Source: Xylaria sp. FL1777 (taxonomy: Eukaryota > Ascomycota > Sordariomycetes > Xylariales > Xylariaceae). Taken from it: a stretch of DNA of 64,000 nucleotides. Where the stretch lies: NCBI GenBank assembly GCA_022578965.1, contig MU400523.1, positions 62,001-126,000 on the forward strand. The letters are read 5' to 3'. The notes beneath the pieces were generated by a model. The model made no database searches. It had not been told where the DNA came from and worked only from the letters and a program-made list of their open reading frames with translations. This document shows, piece after piece, positions 47,367 to 59,132 of this stretch. How positions within the stretch are numbered: the stretch's first letter is position 1; the number at the start of each line of letters is the position of its first letter. A program made the position numbers and the translations under genes.

Positions 47367-49082
47367 ACATCCGCCGACTTAACAGATTACGAACTACTTC
47401 CCATGTAAGAGCCTTTTGCACAATGAGACCTGCACTATAGGGAAGGTGGTGGGCATATGCAGGATGCACCATGTGAGATATCCCGAATCCGTTTATTCAA
47501 TCATACCTCGGTTCTTCTCAGGGTCTTCCGAGCTTCATCCTGCTGCTCTAAAGCAGACAGCTTCCACATATGTACACCCTCTACGACTGATCAGGTAGTT
47601 CCGAGACTGCCATAGTAGGTATATTATTATTATTGTTCTTACCTCTTCCACATTGGAAATATCGAACACGAGGCTCGCAACGTGGTTTGAAAATGTAAGT
47701 CGCAAGCCCTACATAATATCGGAAACTGGTAAGTTAGTCATGTGACGTCCACCCCGGGCCTCTTGTGACCCTCTACTTTCCACCTTGCCCTAACAACAGA
47801 TCAGTCGGCTTATCTATGGGGGAGAGGACGGGATCTCGAGTTTTCTAGAGGTTGTGGTTGTACATGGAAGAAAGCATGTTTCATCTGAGACTATGTATGA
47901 GTGAGTAAAGCAGGGTAAGTGGGGAGGCAGGTAGGTAGCGCAAACTAGGTACGGGTTGGGTAGCTAGATAGGTAGGTAAGGTAGGTAGGTAGGTAGGTAG
48001 TTTGCAATCACTGCTCAGCCAACACGTGTCCTAATTTCCAGTGACGTTCTCTCTCTCTCTCTCTCTCTCTCTGAGTGTGGATGAGTACTTAAGTAAGTAG
48101 GTACATAAGGTGGGTGAATAAGCTTGTGTCGGCCGGCTGCGGATACTGACTACATAACCTGGGCAGGTATGTGTGTGATACGTACAGTAGCAGATAGACG
48201 AGATACCTGCCTACCTACCTGGTATACCAGCTGTGAATCGAATCGACTCGATCGATCGAAAAAGCAAGGAAGGCAAGCCGAGTCCAGGCCCCTCCCGTCG
48301 AAATGTTCCATATTCTTACTCTACACGTTTCATATTTCCCCTCTCCTTAGGTATTAAGAGGTCTCACTTAGACACGACAAAAAGACTACGACCGGAGTAA
48401 GTTCGAGAAAGAGGTAATTTGGCAACAGTATCAGTATCAGTATCAGCAACAATAACGATAGCGCAGGTAGATGCACTCCCCAACAGTAGCATACCGGGAT
48501 TTTTCAGTCCCCCTTCCCCCTCTCCTTTTTTTTTCTTTTCCTTTCTTATTGCTATGTAGTGCTCTATCCGTTACCCTATCAGTTTACAAGCCCCTGAATC
48601 CATAAGTGCACAAATATTGCATGCTCATCCCCAGAGTACATAGATAGACATCCCCTGTCTGATGATAAACTCGTCTTCCAAAGGCACCCTGCGCATCGTG
48701 ATACAACAGCGAGGAGCAATTTCTCATTTCGACAGTTACTTCGTCAGTGATCTTTCACCAATCAGTGAAAGTACTTGCAAAACTCAAATCGCCTCCCAAA
48801 AGTTTGTTCCTCGTGTACTCATGCAACGGCAACGGCAACACCAATCCAAACTACTTCAAATCTGAAGTATCACCGTGCTTGGTCGTTAACTCTTAGTCCT
48901 TATCCGGCTAGTACTTCTGAGCTATTCCTCTAACCTAGTTTGATCATGTCAACCTTGTTAGCTCATAGGTAAAGACGAATTGAGAAATGCATATCCTACG
49001 GATATCATTCTCTTGCTATACTCACGGCTATGTAGGCTGTCACCAAACCGTCCAGCTGGGGTCGTATTTGCCCACCAGCCGA
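47367..49082. repeat. Intergenic with several simple repeats
   Basis: A convergent gap rich in simple sequence: (TAGG)n and TAGGTA variants at about 47925-48001, (CT)n at about 48049-48071, and (CAGTAT)n at about 48427-48446. No supported gene. Confidence 0.6.
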
Positions 49083-50277
49083 TCATAAGAGCTCATCACT
49101 ACCACTTGCAACGCTATCCATGATGGCCTTTAATACGGCACGCTCTTCAAAGACGGGCCCCTGTCCGTCACATTTGGCCTGGCACTTTAGACGCTCGCTC
49201 ACATCAGCAACGTCAACCAAGCCCTTCTTAAACAAGTCGTGATTGATGATATAATCCCACGTAGCACCGGCAGCCAGTAGACGCTCGCCGCCGGACTCGA
49301 CGATCCGGTGACTAGGAGTCTTATTGGCGTGGTTTTGGAGCAGGTCCGAATAAAAATCAGTGGGATTGTACTGCATGGGTCCCGTGGTGATACCTGCGAC
49401 GGGGGACATAGAACCATTATGCTGCGCGTGAACATTCGATGTTGCCCGCAAGACCTCGTTTTCAGTGCTAATCTTTTGCATTTCGCGCCTCAGTTTCTCG
49501 TTCTCCGTCGCGGTCTGGCTCTGGGCCGCTTCAAGGCTAGCAAGTTTTGCCTCCAGGTCTTTGACGTGTCGCTCTTTGCGCTCACGAAATGCGCGTTGGC
49601 TAGATGGAACACCCGTCAGCGCCAAACCAGCGATGCCAATTTCCATAGTCATCGAGCACTGATATCTCCCTATTGTGTTACCCTATAAGGCGAACAGGGG
49701 TAGGGCACTCACGCAGCTCGATTTTGGGCTTTACGGCGTGACTGGGCCGGACTGAGATCATCTTCCTCAGAATTGGAACCAGTTTGCCGATTCGTATCTG
49801 GATCTTGCTTCGTCAAAGGTAGTAAATCGGCCTGGCTGCCTTTCGCCTGGAGTGTGCCATTGGTACCCGTATGATTCTGGCCATGCAGCGAGATGTTGGG
49901 CGGCGTCGGGGGGCCTGGCGGGCCGGGGAAAGTCTGGTTGTGGTGGTTGAACTGAGGATACTGGTCAAAGTTCTGTGGAAACTGGTCATGATTCGGGAAA
50001 GATTCATATATCTCCTGTGTAGTGCAAGACGACGGAAGATTAGCCTTTGATCTCCGGGGTAAGACGGCACCCGGCCAGCTACAAAGATACACAGCAGACA
50101 AGGCGAGGGAAAAGCAGTATAGAGCAGTGGGTAACGAACATGTGGAGATTGGCTGTGGTTATTGTTGTGGCCGAACTCGTCCGAGGCGGCCGAATTGGAA
50201 TGAGAGGGTGTCAAAGGGGGAATGCCCATGAACTGGTAGGACTGGGCTCCACTGAAGTAAGCATGAGAGAAATCCAT
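49083..50277 (-). CDS. bZIP transcription factor, Yap1/Pap1-like
   Basis: Three exons on the minus strand: 50277-50140, 50014-49713 and 49599-49083, giving 318 aa. Intron 2 (113 nt) lies inside the basic region, and splicing gives SRRKAQNRAAQRAFRERKER. That has the N-X-A-A-Q-X-A-F-R signature of the Yap/Pap1 class. A leucine zipper follows (HVKDLEAKLASLEAAQSQ and onward). The N-terminus is Pro/Asn/Gln-rich. Near the C-terminus, ATWDYIINHDLFKKGLVDV then LKCQAKCDGQGPVFEE resembles the C-terminal Cys-rich domain by which Yap1 senses oxidants, but it keeps only two cysteines. Redox control by a disulphide is therefore uncertain. The likely role is stress- or development-linked transcription. Confidence 0.85.
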
Positions 50278-53200
50278 TGCGAAGGTTGATGCCGTCGTTA
50301 TGGGTCTTTCAGACGAGGGAGACACGACTTGCTAAAGGAGAGGCTGCCGACAAGGCTGTATAATGAGCGATCAAGAGGTTCACTAGCAGTAGTGGTCCAA
50401 GGGCGCGAATTCTAGGGAAGAAGGGGATTGGCAGAGGGGGGAGGAGGATCAGGCAGGTAGGTCGACTAGGTATAAGAGGGAAATACAGCAGTGGCTGGAC
50501 GTATGTATTTATGTATGCATGTACGTATGTAGGCATGCATACACTGCTATGCGTGTGTATCTGTGTATCGTCTGTTTTCTTGTCACCGTCTACCTAAGTA
50601 TAGCATATGTCTGTCCGTCTGTCTGGCTGTCTGTCTTCTGTCCCTCTCGGTGCGACCTGGGGAGGATTGTCCAGGCAGCTACCACGTCTTCAAGGACGAG
50701 GAAGTACTGCGTAGAGTGTAGAAGGCGGGGTGGTAGCCCTCGCGCTTATGTTGTGTGAGTAGCAATCCGGTCGTCTGGTCTGAGCTCGGCCGCTTAGGTG
50801 CGATCATATACCTGGGATACGATGCACGGAAAGGGTGTGGAAGTGGAAGTCGTGAAGCGAATGGGAGAGGGGAGCACGGGGTCGAGAGCCCTTGGGGTTT
50901 GGGCTGGCCGCTCCACTGATCACCCTCTGATCTATTCTAGGCCGTGACAGAGCCGTGAGTCCTGGGCACCTGTATCCTGGGTTCTGTCCTGGAGTGTGGC
51001 AGCCAGTACATGCTGGACATGTATGCTATACAGTACAACAAGACCCGGCTAACCCGAACAAGAAGCCAGTCCAACGCCAGTCGCCAGTCGCTGAGCCAAT
51101 CAATGCGCCATGATTCATGCTACCTACCTGGGTACGGACAAGGACCCCCGGACTAGCCACTCTAGGTACTGTACGCTACTTACTTAAGTATCTACAGCAG
51201 ATTAGGTTCCGTGCTCAAGCTGCACGCTAACATAACTCTAAAATATTAGTTAGTTAACTTACAAACAGAACTCGAAATCGAGGCAAGGAACAGACGAATT
51301 GGTTGTTTCGCAAACATATAATACAACGCAGTGACACGCACGAGGCCTTTTCGCGGTGTATTTGGCGTGCTACAGAAAATTAAGAAATTAACAGCGGGTG
51401 GTGAGGGGTAGGCAAGGAGATAGGGGAACTGACTACTGAGGTTCCGTTACCTACCTGCAGTAACTTATGTATGTAATACGTACCTACGCCACCTTCATGG
51501 TAGATGCAGTACCTACTTACTTCTTATGCGTATGTAAACTACGTGATCTCGACACACGAGCCCGCACTGTATTTCGCTACCTCGGTATGGCATTTACCAG
51601 ATGGGACAAAACTGCTCTTTGGCAGCTTGCGTACTACCTAATCTGGAAATAGATACCGGCAAGTCATGAGTGTACTTGTATAAGTACCACTAAATATAGG
51701 TAAATCTACAACTAAATTCAAACACGAAAAGAAACAAAACAAAGTAAAACTGTTCGGGGTTCAGTTCGGGTTGGCCCTGAGCAAACATGAAGACGCCATC
51801 AGACGAACGTGTTGGTGGTCCGGTCTAAAACGACCAGGTAGCTTCTTTGTGGTATCAAACTGCGTCATACTTCATTCTTCCAATCATGTGAACCCCAATG
51901 TTACTTTAGGACCATGAGACAGACTTGGTAACTCGAATACGTAAAGCATTACCACGATGCTTGTAGGGAGTCGATGCCTCGGGTTATATGTAGCATGCAG
52001 AACGAGTAAGCAGTTGAAAAGATGCTTACGCGTCACAATCGTCGATTCGAACGTAACGAAGGAACGATAGCGAAGTCACGAACAATCATGGTATAGCTCG
52101 ACTGAATGCTGTGTGTTGGAGGCTGTACTATGTTAGTGTAGATAGTCTGTAGTGTGAGTACCAATATTGATGAAAATGGGAAAACAATTCGGTTGATGTG
52201 AGTGGAACCCAGCTTCGACCAGTTCAACCCCTTTCTCCTTCGATGTTGTTGCATCGTTCGAAGGGTGCCATGATCTGCATCAATACACGTTCCCCAATAT
52301 TAGAGTCCGTCCTACGTCTCGCGCGCGTCGCATTGGATGAGGGCCGTACTCCAACCACATTCCAAGGGTTCCAGCTGAGCTTGCGTGCCTTGCTGCGTCA
52401 GGGACGGACTAGGCTTGCGTCTGCACGCCATTGAGGCACGACGCGGCGGTGTATAGAGGACACATTTTAGGTTGCATCACCCGTGACCCTACGCATACAC
52501 AATATGATGTTATACCAGCTATCCCCACAGCCAAGAGAGATACCACGACGGCATACAAGACCCGAGATGCCGTGGTTGTCGCCTGCGAGCCAATGTTGCC
52601 TTCAGTCTTTGCCAAGCTCGGTTCCGACTTCTAAATCGCTCAGTGCCTCGCTAAATGAGCCGGTGTCACGGTGCTCGTCGAACTGGGGTGGGACGGAGAT
52701 ACCCTTTGCACACGTCAGATACTCGAACATGTTGTGATCAAAGTGGAGATGGCCTCGGAGACTGAGGGGCCTCAAGGTGTGCCTGGTAGTATCCGATCCC
52801 GGACCGACAAACAGCATACCTCGAGCCTGTTCGTGTGCTCTGCCGTTGTGGGACTCTGTGCTTCTAGTACACATAAGTAGCGCCGCCCAGGCGAGCCGGG
52901 AGTGCCAAAGCCGGCCGAAAAAGACGTGGATGTCACATCACCGACTGCACATGAACAAGCAGCCCTGGCAGCACTTGGAGTGAGAAAGAGATGCCGAAGC
53001 CCGCCTCCCAATGGTAAGCAGCCCCGAGCCAGGCCTCGATGCAATATCCTGTCCGTAATTGGCAGGCGGATATGTCTGCGTCTAACATTCTCGTCTAACC
53101 CTACGGCAGTGCGTGAGTGCGTGAGTCCAATGCCGCCTCAGTGGTGTCGCGATCCCTAGCATGAACAGTCTGACTGCAGGAGCTGGAAGCTGCATGGGCT

Positions 53201-55845
53201 AGGCGATTTATTTCTTTCCCCTGTGTCGGGACCAAGGGCATGCCCCAAATTTATCTAATGGCTAAAGCGCCGCACATCCCAGAACCTGTTCTGCGGGGGT
53301 CAACCATGGGTTCTTCTGCACGAATCCGCCACATTTTCCCTCTAGGGTGCGCATGATAGGTGCGCTCCCTCGACACCATTCCTTTCGTACTTGAAAAGTC
53401 CACTTTGTGGCTGTTACAATTTACCCCTAGCGTAGTATCTTAAACGAATGGCACATACCGGTACTCATATCTCCTTTCGCGCGGCTGTAGGTCTCTTGGC
53501 ATCTCCTGAGTCTTGTGGGAGGTCGACGCACGGCACACGGGTCGACATGACGACGCCGAAACCCTCACGTGGCCGGTTGACTACCAATGCACCACGATTC
53601 TCTCTTGGTTCCTTCTACGTCTCTCTAACACAGCGCTTAGGCAAGGAGTCTTTGGTTTGCAGTAATCGTTTCGACGGTGGACCAAAGACTTCGACCAACT
53701 ATTTTGTGTACATGTAGGTGAGTGCAGTGAGTGCGGTACAGCGGAAAGTCATCCGCAGAATCCACACACGATAGCTCATAGAACAACCTAAACAGACTCG
53801 TAAGCAGATTGGGTGGCGAACGTTGGGCATGCGGGAGCCTCTGGCAGAGTAGCAATCAGCGGTTCCCCAACTAAGGACTGACCCCTACTTTCTTACAGGC
53901 ATGTCGGCGATTTCGAGGCTTGGCTCACCCAGGAGGGCAAGCTTCCAAGTATGTTCTAGAAGATGGTCAGTCAACCCTAATGATCAAAACAGGTGTCGTC
54001 GACACTTTCAACGATCTTGGCGTTTGGCAGAGGTAGCGATTACTACCCTCGTTTCTCTCCGGCATCGAGAGGGTGGCTTAATAATGAGTTACATAGTAAC
54101 AACAAAAATAGAAGAGAAGAATCGAAGAATACATTAAAGATATAAATAAATGAGCAAGACCTGCCTGTACCTGTACTGCTGTATGTACACACTACCTAGT
54201 AGATGCAGCTACACTACACAGGTCAGTAACGCTTATTGGTGATGGAGCTTCCAAAATGACCAACTAGCAACAGCGAGGGCGTCTCTACCAACTAAAACCC
54301 TGGTTCCTTCCAGGTTAGCGTCACGCCGGGCTTATGTCAGATTTGGTGCTATAGATCTAGCCACGTAGTATTCTTAAGAGCGCTCAAGTGATTCTATAAC
54401 ATCAAAGCATTAAATTAAAGCCAAATCTAGGTTTGTTTCTGTCTTGATAGCGCCGCACAACGGTCGATTAGTTGATAGGCATAGCCTCCTTAAGAGTTGA
54501 GCTCATGGTCTAAAGTAAGCCCCATTGATATCATGCTAGAAATGCATTTCTCTGTGTACTAGGTAGCAATAAGTGCAAAGTTGTCAACTATGATCAAACA
54601 AGTTTAGGTAGAAGAAAGAAGTGTTACTCTCTTCCTTCAACTTGAAGCTTGATGAAAGTGTAATACAAACTAGGCTCTAAATGGGAATGAGTTATTCAAC
54701 GTCCAACCACACCAAATGTATCTGGTTACGATTTGAGTTTCGGTGGAATGACAACACACTTACTAGATAGCTGTTGAATTATCAAGAAAACATTTTATTA
54801 TGTATGATTTAATTTTAGTAGGATAGAGTAGGTAACAACGCAATCTCGTCAGGATATCTAGGTTAATAACTAGTCTCCAAAGCCAACCATCATTACTAGC
54901 ATCGCCAGCCCTAGCTACCATAACTCTCCACTCTTCAATGAAACTTTGAAGTCAATCACGCACCGTTGATTCATTAAAAGAGAGCTCCTAGAAGAAAATG
55001 ATAAGAAAGCTTGAAACCAGCCATATTAACGCCGGTGCTAGGCGAGGCAAGACTCCATGTAGCCAACCGGTGGTCATTATTGTCAATTGACTAGGCTAGA
55101 CAACAAGACAAGCAACACAGACTTGGGACTGGTGACTAGAACTCGTCAGAATGAACGCGAGTGGCCGGTAGACAATGGGACTCAAGTCGCCGTCAAATAG
55201 TGCCAGTATTCCGGAATGTAGAAATTATCTTCGATTGTTAACAGCTGTCCCTTTCTGCCCTTGTCTGGCACCACCCACTTTCTGGACAATAAATCAACCT
55301 GAAATTGCAGCTTCCTTGTTATATCTTTGAGATTGGTGGTTTGGAAGCTGACTCGGGGTAACAACACGTTTCTCCTTCACTTGCACCAGACGTACCTACC
55401 TTGCCAGGAATGAACTAAGTTCCAAGAGCAAGAGCGGGAGTAAGAGTAAGAGGAAGAGCAAGAACAACCCATCTCTCAGTTTAGGTAAGGTCATTCCCTT
55501 ATCCCAATCCCAAGCATGGTCTCAATTCTACTACCCGTCTTTCCCTTCCACCATCATTTTCTATCGTGCAGCTCAGTCATCGTCGTCATCAATCATCATC
55601 GAAATATAGCCCACCGGACGTCAATTCTCACTTCCTACTACTGCGACTACTCTACTGCGTAGCGTAGCGAAGAGCCCTTGCCCATTGCCCGTATAGCCCA
55701 CGATCATCTTATACTTCATTCTACAGACCATTTTGGTCAGTCGCTCTTATTGCCTAAGTCTATCTTGTCTTCCTGCTATCCGTGGGGAAAGCTTGCTGGA
55801 TGAGTTAATAAGCTGACAATACTGGCTAAGCAGAGATTAAAGATC
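50278..55845. other. 5.5-kb gene-poor divergent gap
   Basis: This lies between the bZIP gene (-) and the 560-aa unknown gene (+). Near 50500-50640 are tatgtatg-like and ctgtctgt-like simple repeats. At 55426-55467 there is an imperfect AAGAGC/AAGAGT hexamer run. Overlapping ORFs of 60-90 aa at 52.2-53.7 kb have no family features. Long upstream regions are common for fungal transcription-factor genes and may hold long 5' leaders or non-coding RNA. Confidence 0.4.
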
Positions 55846-57601
55846 ATGATGGAAAGTAACGAAGATGAAACCTTCAAGGCAGCCTTTGCTAGTTATTACC
55901 GGCCGCAACATTTCCCACAATCGCAACCGCCTCAAGCACATCAGCTTCCCAGTCACTCTGAGCTGGCGGTTGCTCAACAGTCTACACCTCCTCGTCAATA
56001 TACTACCGTCGGCTCTGTCTACAACCCACAACCTCAACCCCTTCAGCCGCCGGTTCGCCGTGGCCGTACTGTCAAGTCTCTATTTCCTTACAAGAGCGAC
56101 TCGCCCGCTGGACCACCCCAGCTACAGTACACCCCATTGCAACAGAATTCTGACCGAGCTATTAGTCCAGTCCGCTTCGACCCCGATGTCCTCCATTCAA
56201 ATGTAAACATCAATCGCCAGGAAAGACAAGTTCTGCAGAACTTCGGAGTAGCGGTTCCCACCCTCCATCAGGCTTCAACTATACGGGGCTCATTACAATC
56301 GCCCATCTCCGACAGTGCTAATGCACCACGATTCATCAGCAACCGGGCAGCTAGTGGTATTGATGTTTTCGCTGAGCATAGTGCAGCGGACAACCCTGCA
56401 ATGTTTGTTGATCCCAGTGCCGACTCTGATAATGGAAGTGACGGAGCCGATACGAAACCCATATCTGCTATGAATTTCAACAGCTTAACCAACTTGGCCT
56501 CCTATCCCAACCCAATGCAACGAGCTGCGCAGAAGGTTCTTGCTTCTCATCGTCCGAATCCTGTCCCTGCCTCCGGCGTGAGTCTCTCGGTACCCTACCT
56601 TTACAAGAGGACTGCTCCGTCTATTATCAGTGAAAGGACTGACATAGTACAGTCCCAACTTTCGGACATTCAGTCAAACCCCTATAATGCCGAGCCAGAG
56701 TCGTTACTGTCGCTGTCAGAGACTCCCATGTATATGGCGGCCCTACCCAGAGTTCGCGGGGCACCCGCACCGTTGACTGCCGGACCACCTGGTGTCCGGC
56801 AACTCAGACCGACAACATTCGAGCAGGAAACCCTCCAGAGAGCTCGGGAGTTCGACGATGAGAACCCGATGCTGAATCCGTATAATATGCACATCCCCTT
56901 TAATCAGCATATTGGCGGTCCGTCTTTCGAGGGCGAGAGCATGTCTTCCGCCCTTGCTGTCGAGACCACTGAGGAGGATGAGGACGAGGACGATGACAAC
57001 GACAGCTACTTCAATAACGAAATGGCCTGGATTGTCGATACCATCTCGGAATATGACGCGGGTATCTTCTATCCAGATGGTCTACCTAAGAACTTCAATC
57101 CATACACCCAACCCATTTCCCCACATTGGGCAGCTGAACGTCTAGAAAAAATCGACTATGCGTCTAATAGAAACTCGATCGGAAGTCAAGAGAAGTTCCT
57201 GGCCGAGCGTAAACGCCTTATCGACAATCATTTCTACAGCGGGGTTAATACGTTCAACAAGACTTTCGATATAGCCGTTTTGGAACACCGTCACCGCAGT
57301 GTCGCCCACCTTGTCGGCCGCCCTTTCAAGGAGCCACAGGATAACGAAGGCAAGGTCATCAACCGTCAACTTTCGGTTCACGATGCATCACTTATGCCTA
57401 CATCAGATCAGTAAGCTTCTCGAGTTTCTCATTCTTCCCATTTTACTCCAAGCTTACAACTACTAAATTATGAGCTTGGACAGTGCTATGCCTTTGCTTT
57501 CAATGGCCCTTCAGGCTATCATCAACCTCCCGGAGATCTCGTCATATGCTAAGCTTCCGAGATTTAAGCAAAGTCTCTATCCCCCTTACTTGAGAAAGTA
57601 A
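55846..57601 (+). CDS. Fungal protein of unknown function, disordered
   Basis: Two exons: 55846-57410 and 57484-57601, giving 560 aa. The intron starts GTAAGC, has a TACTAA branch site, ends GACAG and is phase 2. The second exon adds HAMPLLSMALQAIINLPEIS and a short basic end. I do not recognise a named domain. The N-terminal 120 residues are Gln/Pro-rich. The middle has APAPLTAGPPGVRQLRP, a motif I have seen in unnamed fungal proteins. An acidic run (EEDEDEDDDNDS) precedes a more ordered C-terminal third (MAWIVDTISEYDAGIFYPDG, then AERKRLIDNHFYSGVNTF). No signal peptide or membrane helix is seen. A nuclear or cytosolic scaffold role is possible but unsupported. Confidence 0.75.
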
Positions 57602-58329
57602 TTTCAGAATACGTCAGTGGGACTATTTGCAACGACGCTTGGTTAAACGACGGCATGATTTCGTTCAGGCTTCGTTGTGGGTGCTCTAGGAGAGAATCAT
57701 GAACTGATCTGGTTGAAAATCCCTTTGCACAACTACCCCACTTTTCCTTCTCCCGGGTATCTTACAATGGACATACGCAGTATGTCCATTGTTATTTTTG
57801 CCGGAGCAGGATAAACTTAGTACTCAATTACGAATTTCCGTATGCTCATGCGTTTGCCTATACCTCAAAAAGGAATTTGTAGTTTTACGTTGGAGACGGG
57901 CATAGTGAGTCTTGCCTTGTTTTGATAGATATAAGAAGAATCAAGAGAATTGAAATATTAGGGACTCGGCACGAGAGCCTGTGCTGACTCATTACGCGGG
58001 TCGTAGCGGTGCAGTCTACCTTGTAGCTGCTGGGCCTCTGTTTTGCTATCGGCATGTTAATTCTAATGGTGCACCATATTAAATGAAACAAAATTGTCGA
58101 GCTGCTAAGTTACTGCGTATGTTGCTTTTTTGGCTTTAAACAATGCTGCTTTTACTTAAGCTACTTTTTTTTTCATGCTTTTTGCGGAATATCTTAGGCT
58201 GACTAGCTAATTTTACGCCTATGCTGCTAAAAGTGCTAATAGTAAGAGCCTTTAAAGCTTACAATAGTAGCCGTACGGCTAGGAGCTCTGTTAGCTGAAT
58301 TCTCAATTTAGAAAATACGCTAGCCCAAA
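57602..58329. other. 3' flank and AT-rich gap
   Basis: This holds the 3' region of the 560-aa gene, including the hairpin at 57764-57792, then AT-rich DNA with many GCT/AGC words. No gene is seen. Confidence 0.5.
57764..57792. repeat. Perfect 12-bp hairpin followed by a T-run
   Basis: The arms acaatggacata (57764-57775) and tatgtccattgt (57781-57792) flank a five-base loop (cgcag) and are followed by tattttt. It lies about 160 nt after the stop codon of the 560-aa gene, so it is probably in its 3' untranslated region or at its transcript end. Confidence 0.8.
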
Positions 58330-58417
58330 ACATCCATTTTGACCGGTTGCAACCTATTGGCCACCGCACGCGGGGTCCCGTCCGCTCCCCCATAGCTAAG
58401 CCAGATACCGTAAGATT
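58330..58417 (+). pseudogene. 5S rRNA-like 5' half
   Basis: The stretch ggtcccgtccgctccccca followed by tagctaagccagataccg matches the middle of fungal 5S rRNA (GGATCCCGTCCGCTCTCCCATAGTCAAGCC), including the A-box region. The upstream part (acatccattttgacc) is a diverged match to the 5' end. The match stops at about 58413, so the 3' half is missing here. Confidence 0.6.
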
Positions 58418-58448
58418 TTTGCCAAGCATTAAAAGGAAAACTGGAGGG

Positions 58449-58672
58449 AAAAAAAATTGGTTGCATCTCTTTGAAAAGCGTGTCATCCTTAGTGCAGGGG
58501 CCATGCTAATCTATATCTGAGGTTAGTAAGTCTAAAGGGAAAGAGCAGTTTTTGTGGGGCGGACTTTCCTTCTCTGTCTAAATCACGATTGTACGTTAGC
58601 ATATAGCTTGAACAGGTGGCCTGTATACAAGGTGACTTACATCGTTTCAAATTGACCAAATGCCCGAAGGCG
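58449..58672 (-). ncRNA. U6 spliceosomal snRNA gene, interrupted by two insertions
   Basis: On the minus strand the segments are as follows. Exon 1 (about 58672-58641) has the GCC-TTCG-GGC 5' hairpin, CATTTGGTCAATTTG and AAACGAT. Insertion 1 (58640-58578, 63 nt) has GTAAGT, GCTAAC and TTTAG. Exon 2 (58577-58569) is ACAGAGAAG. Insertion 2 (58568-58511, 58 nt) has TACTAAC and ends ATATAG but starts GAAAGT. Exon 3 (58510 to about 58449) is ATTAGCATGGCCCCTGCACT, AAGGATGACACGC and AAAGAGATGCAACCAA followed by eight T. Joined, this is a normal U6 core: the ACAGAGA box, the AGC triad and the internal stem-loop. A TATA-like element at 58700-58688 sits about 28 nt upstream, as expected for a polymerase III U6 promoter. 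Introns in fungal U6 genes are known. Two so close, one with a non-GT start, is unusual. Confidence 0.88.
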
Positions 58673-58687
58673 GAAGCTACGTCGCGT

Positions 58688-58700
58688 AATAAATATTATA
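58688..58700 (-). promoter_or_regulatory. TATA-like box of the U6 gene
   Basis: The minus strand reads TATAATATTTATT about 28 nt before the U6 5' hairpin, the usual spacing for type 3-like polymerase III promoters. Confidence 0.65.
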
Positions 58701-58827
58701 ATCAGGGACCAGCCCAATTAGGTGACTCATTAGCCACCACCAGCCACTTCTAAGCCACAGGCATAAGTTGCCCCACCAACGTACACTTCCAACTTCAATT
58801 ACACCAGTTCAAAGCACCCCGAGCTGC

Positions 58828-58912
58828 TACATCCAATTTTTGTGAGCGCCGAATTAGTAGTTGGGTTGGTGACGACCAGCGAATCCTCGGTGTCGTATGT
58901 CGTTTTTCTTTT
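58828..58912 (+). pseudogene. 5S rRNA-like 3' half with T-run terminator
   Basis: The stretch attagtagttgggttggtg, then acgaccagcgaatcctcggt and gtcgtatgtc, matches the 3' half of fungal 5S rRNA (TTAGTAGTTGGGTGGGTGACCACCAGCGAATCC), including the C-box. It is followed by TTTTTCTTTTTTTTT as a polymerase III terminator. The 5' half expected directly upstream is absent. Confidence 0.65.
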
Positions 58913-59040
58913 TTTTTTCTTCTTCTTTGTTTTTGTCTTTTCCTGTGTCCCTTTGCGGAACCACTGTCCCCAGACCCAGCTATCGCAAATGTCAGTGGTC
59001 TGGCTGAGAAATGGTACATACCTATGTACTGGGAGATTTA

Positions 59041-59132
59041 GTAGGCCCAGAAGCCTAACTTTGCTTCCAGAAGGGCAACTAGACTTCTGGAATCCACTTC
59101 GCTTCCGAAATACACTACGCTTCTGGGCCTAC
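59041..59132. repeat. Nested inverted repeat, MITE-like
   Basis: The outer arms gtaggcccagaagc (59041-59054) and gcttctgggcctac (59119-59132) are perfect 14-bp inverted repeats. Inside them, ttccagaag and cttctggaa form a second stem. The unit is about 92 bp. No clear target-site duplication is visible. Confidence 0.7.

Noticed and set aside
52198..53159. Several overlapping 65-90-aa ORFs on both strands
   Set aside because: None has a family motif, a plausible start context or splice structure linking them. They are left as unexplained gap.
58259..58504. 81-aa minus ORF
   Set aside because: It overlaps the U6 snRNA 3' part and the 5S-like fragment. The RNA match explains the sequence.
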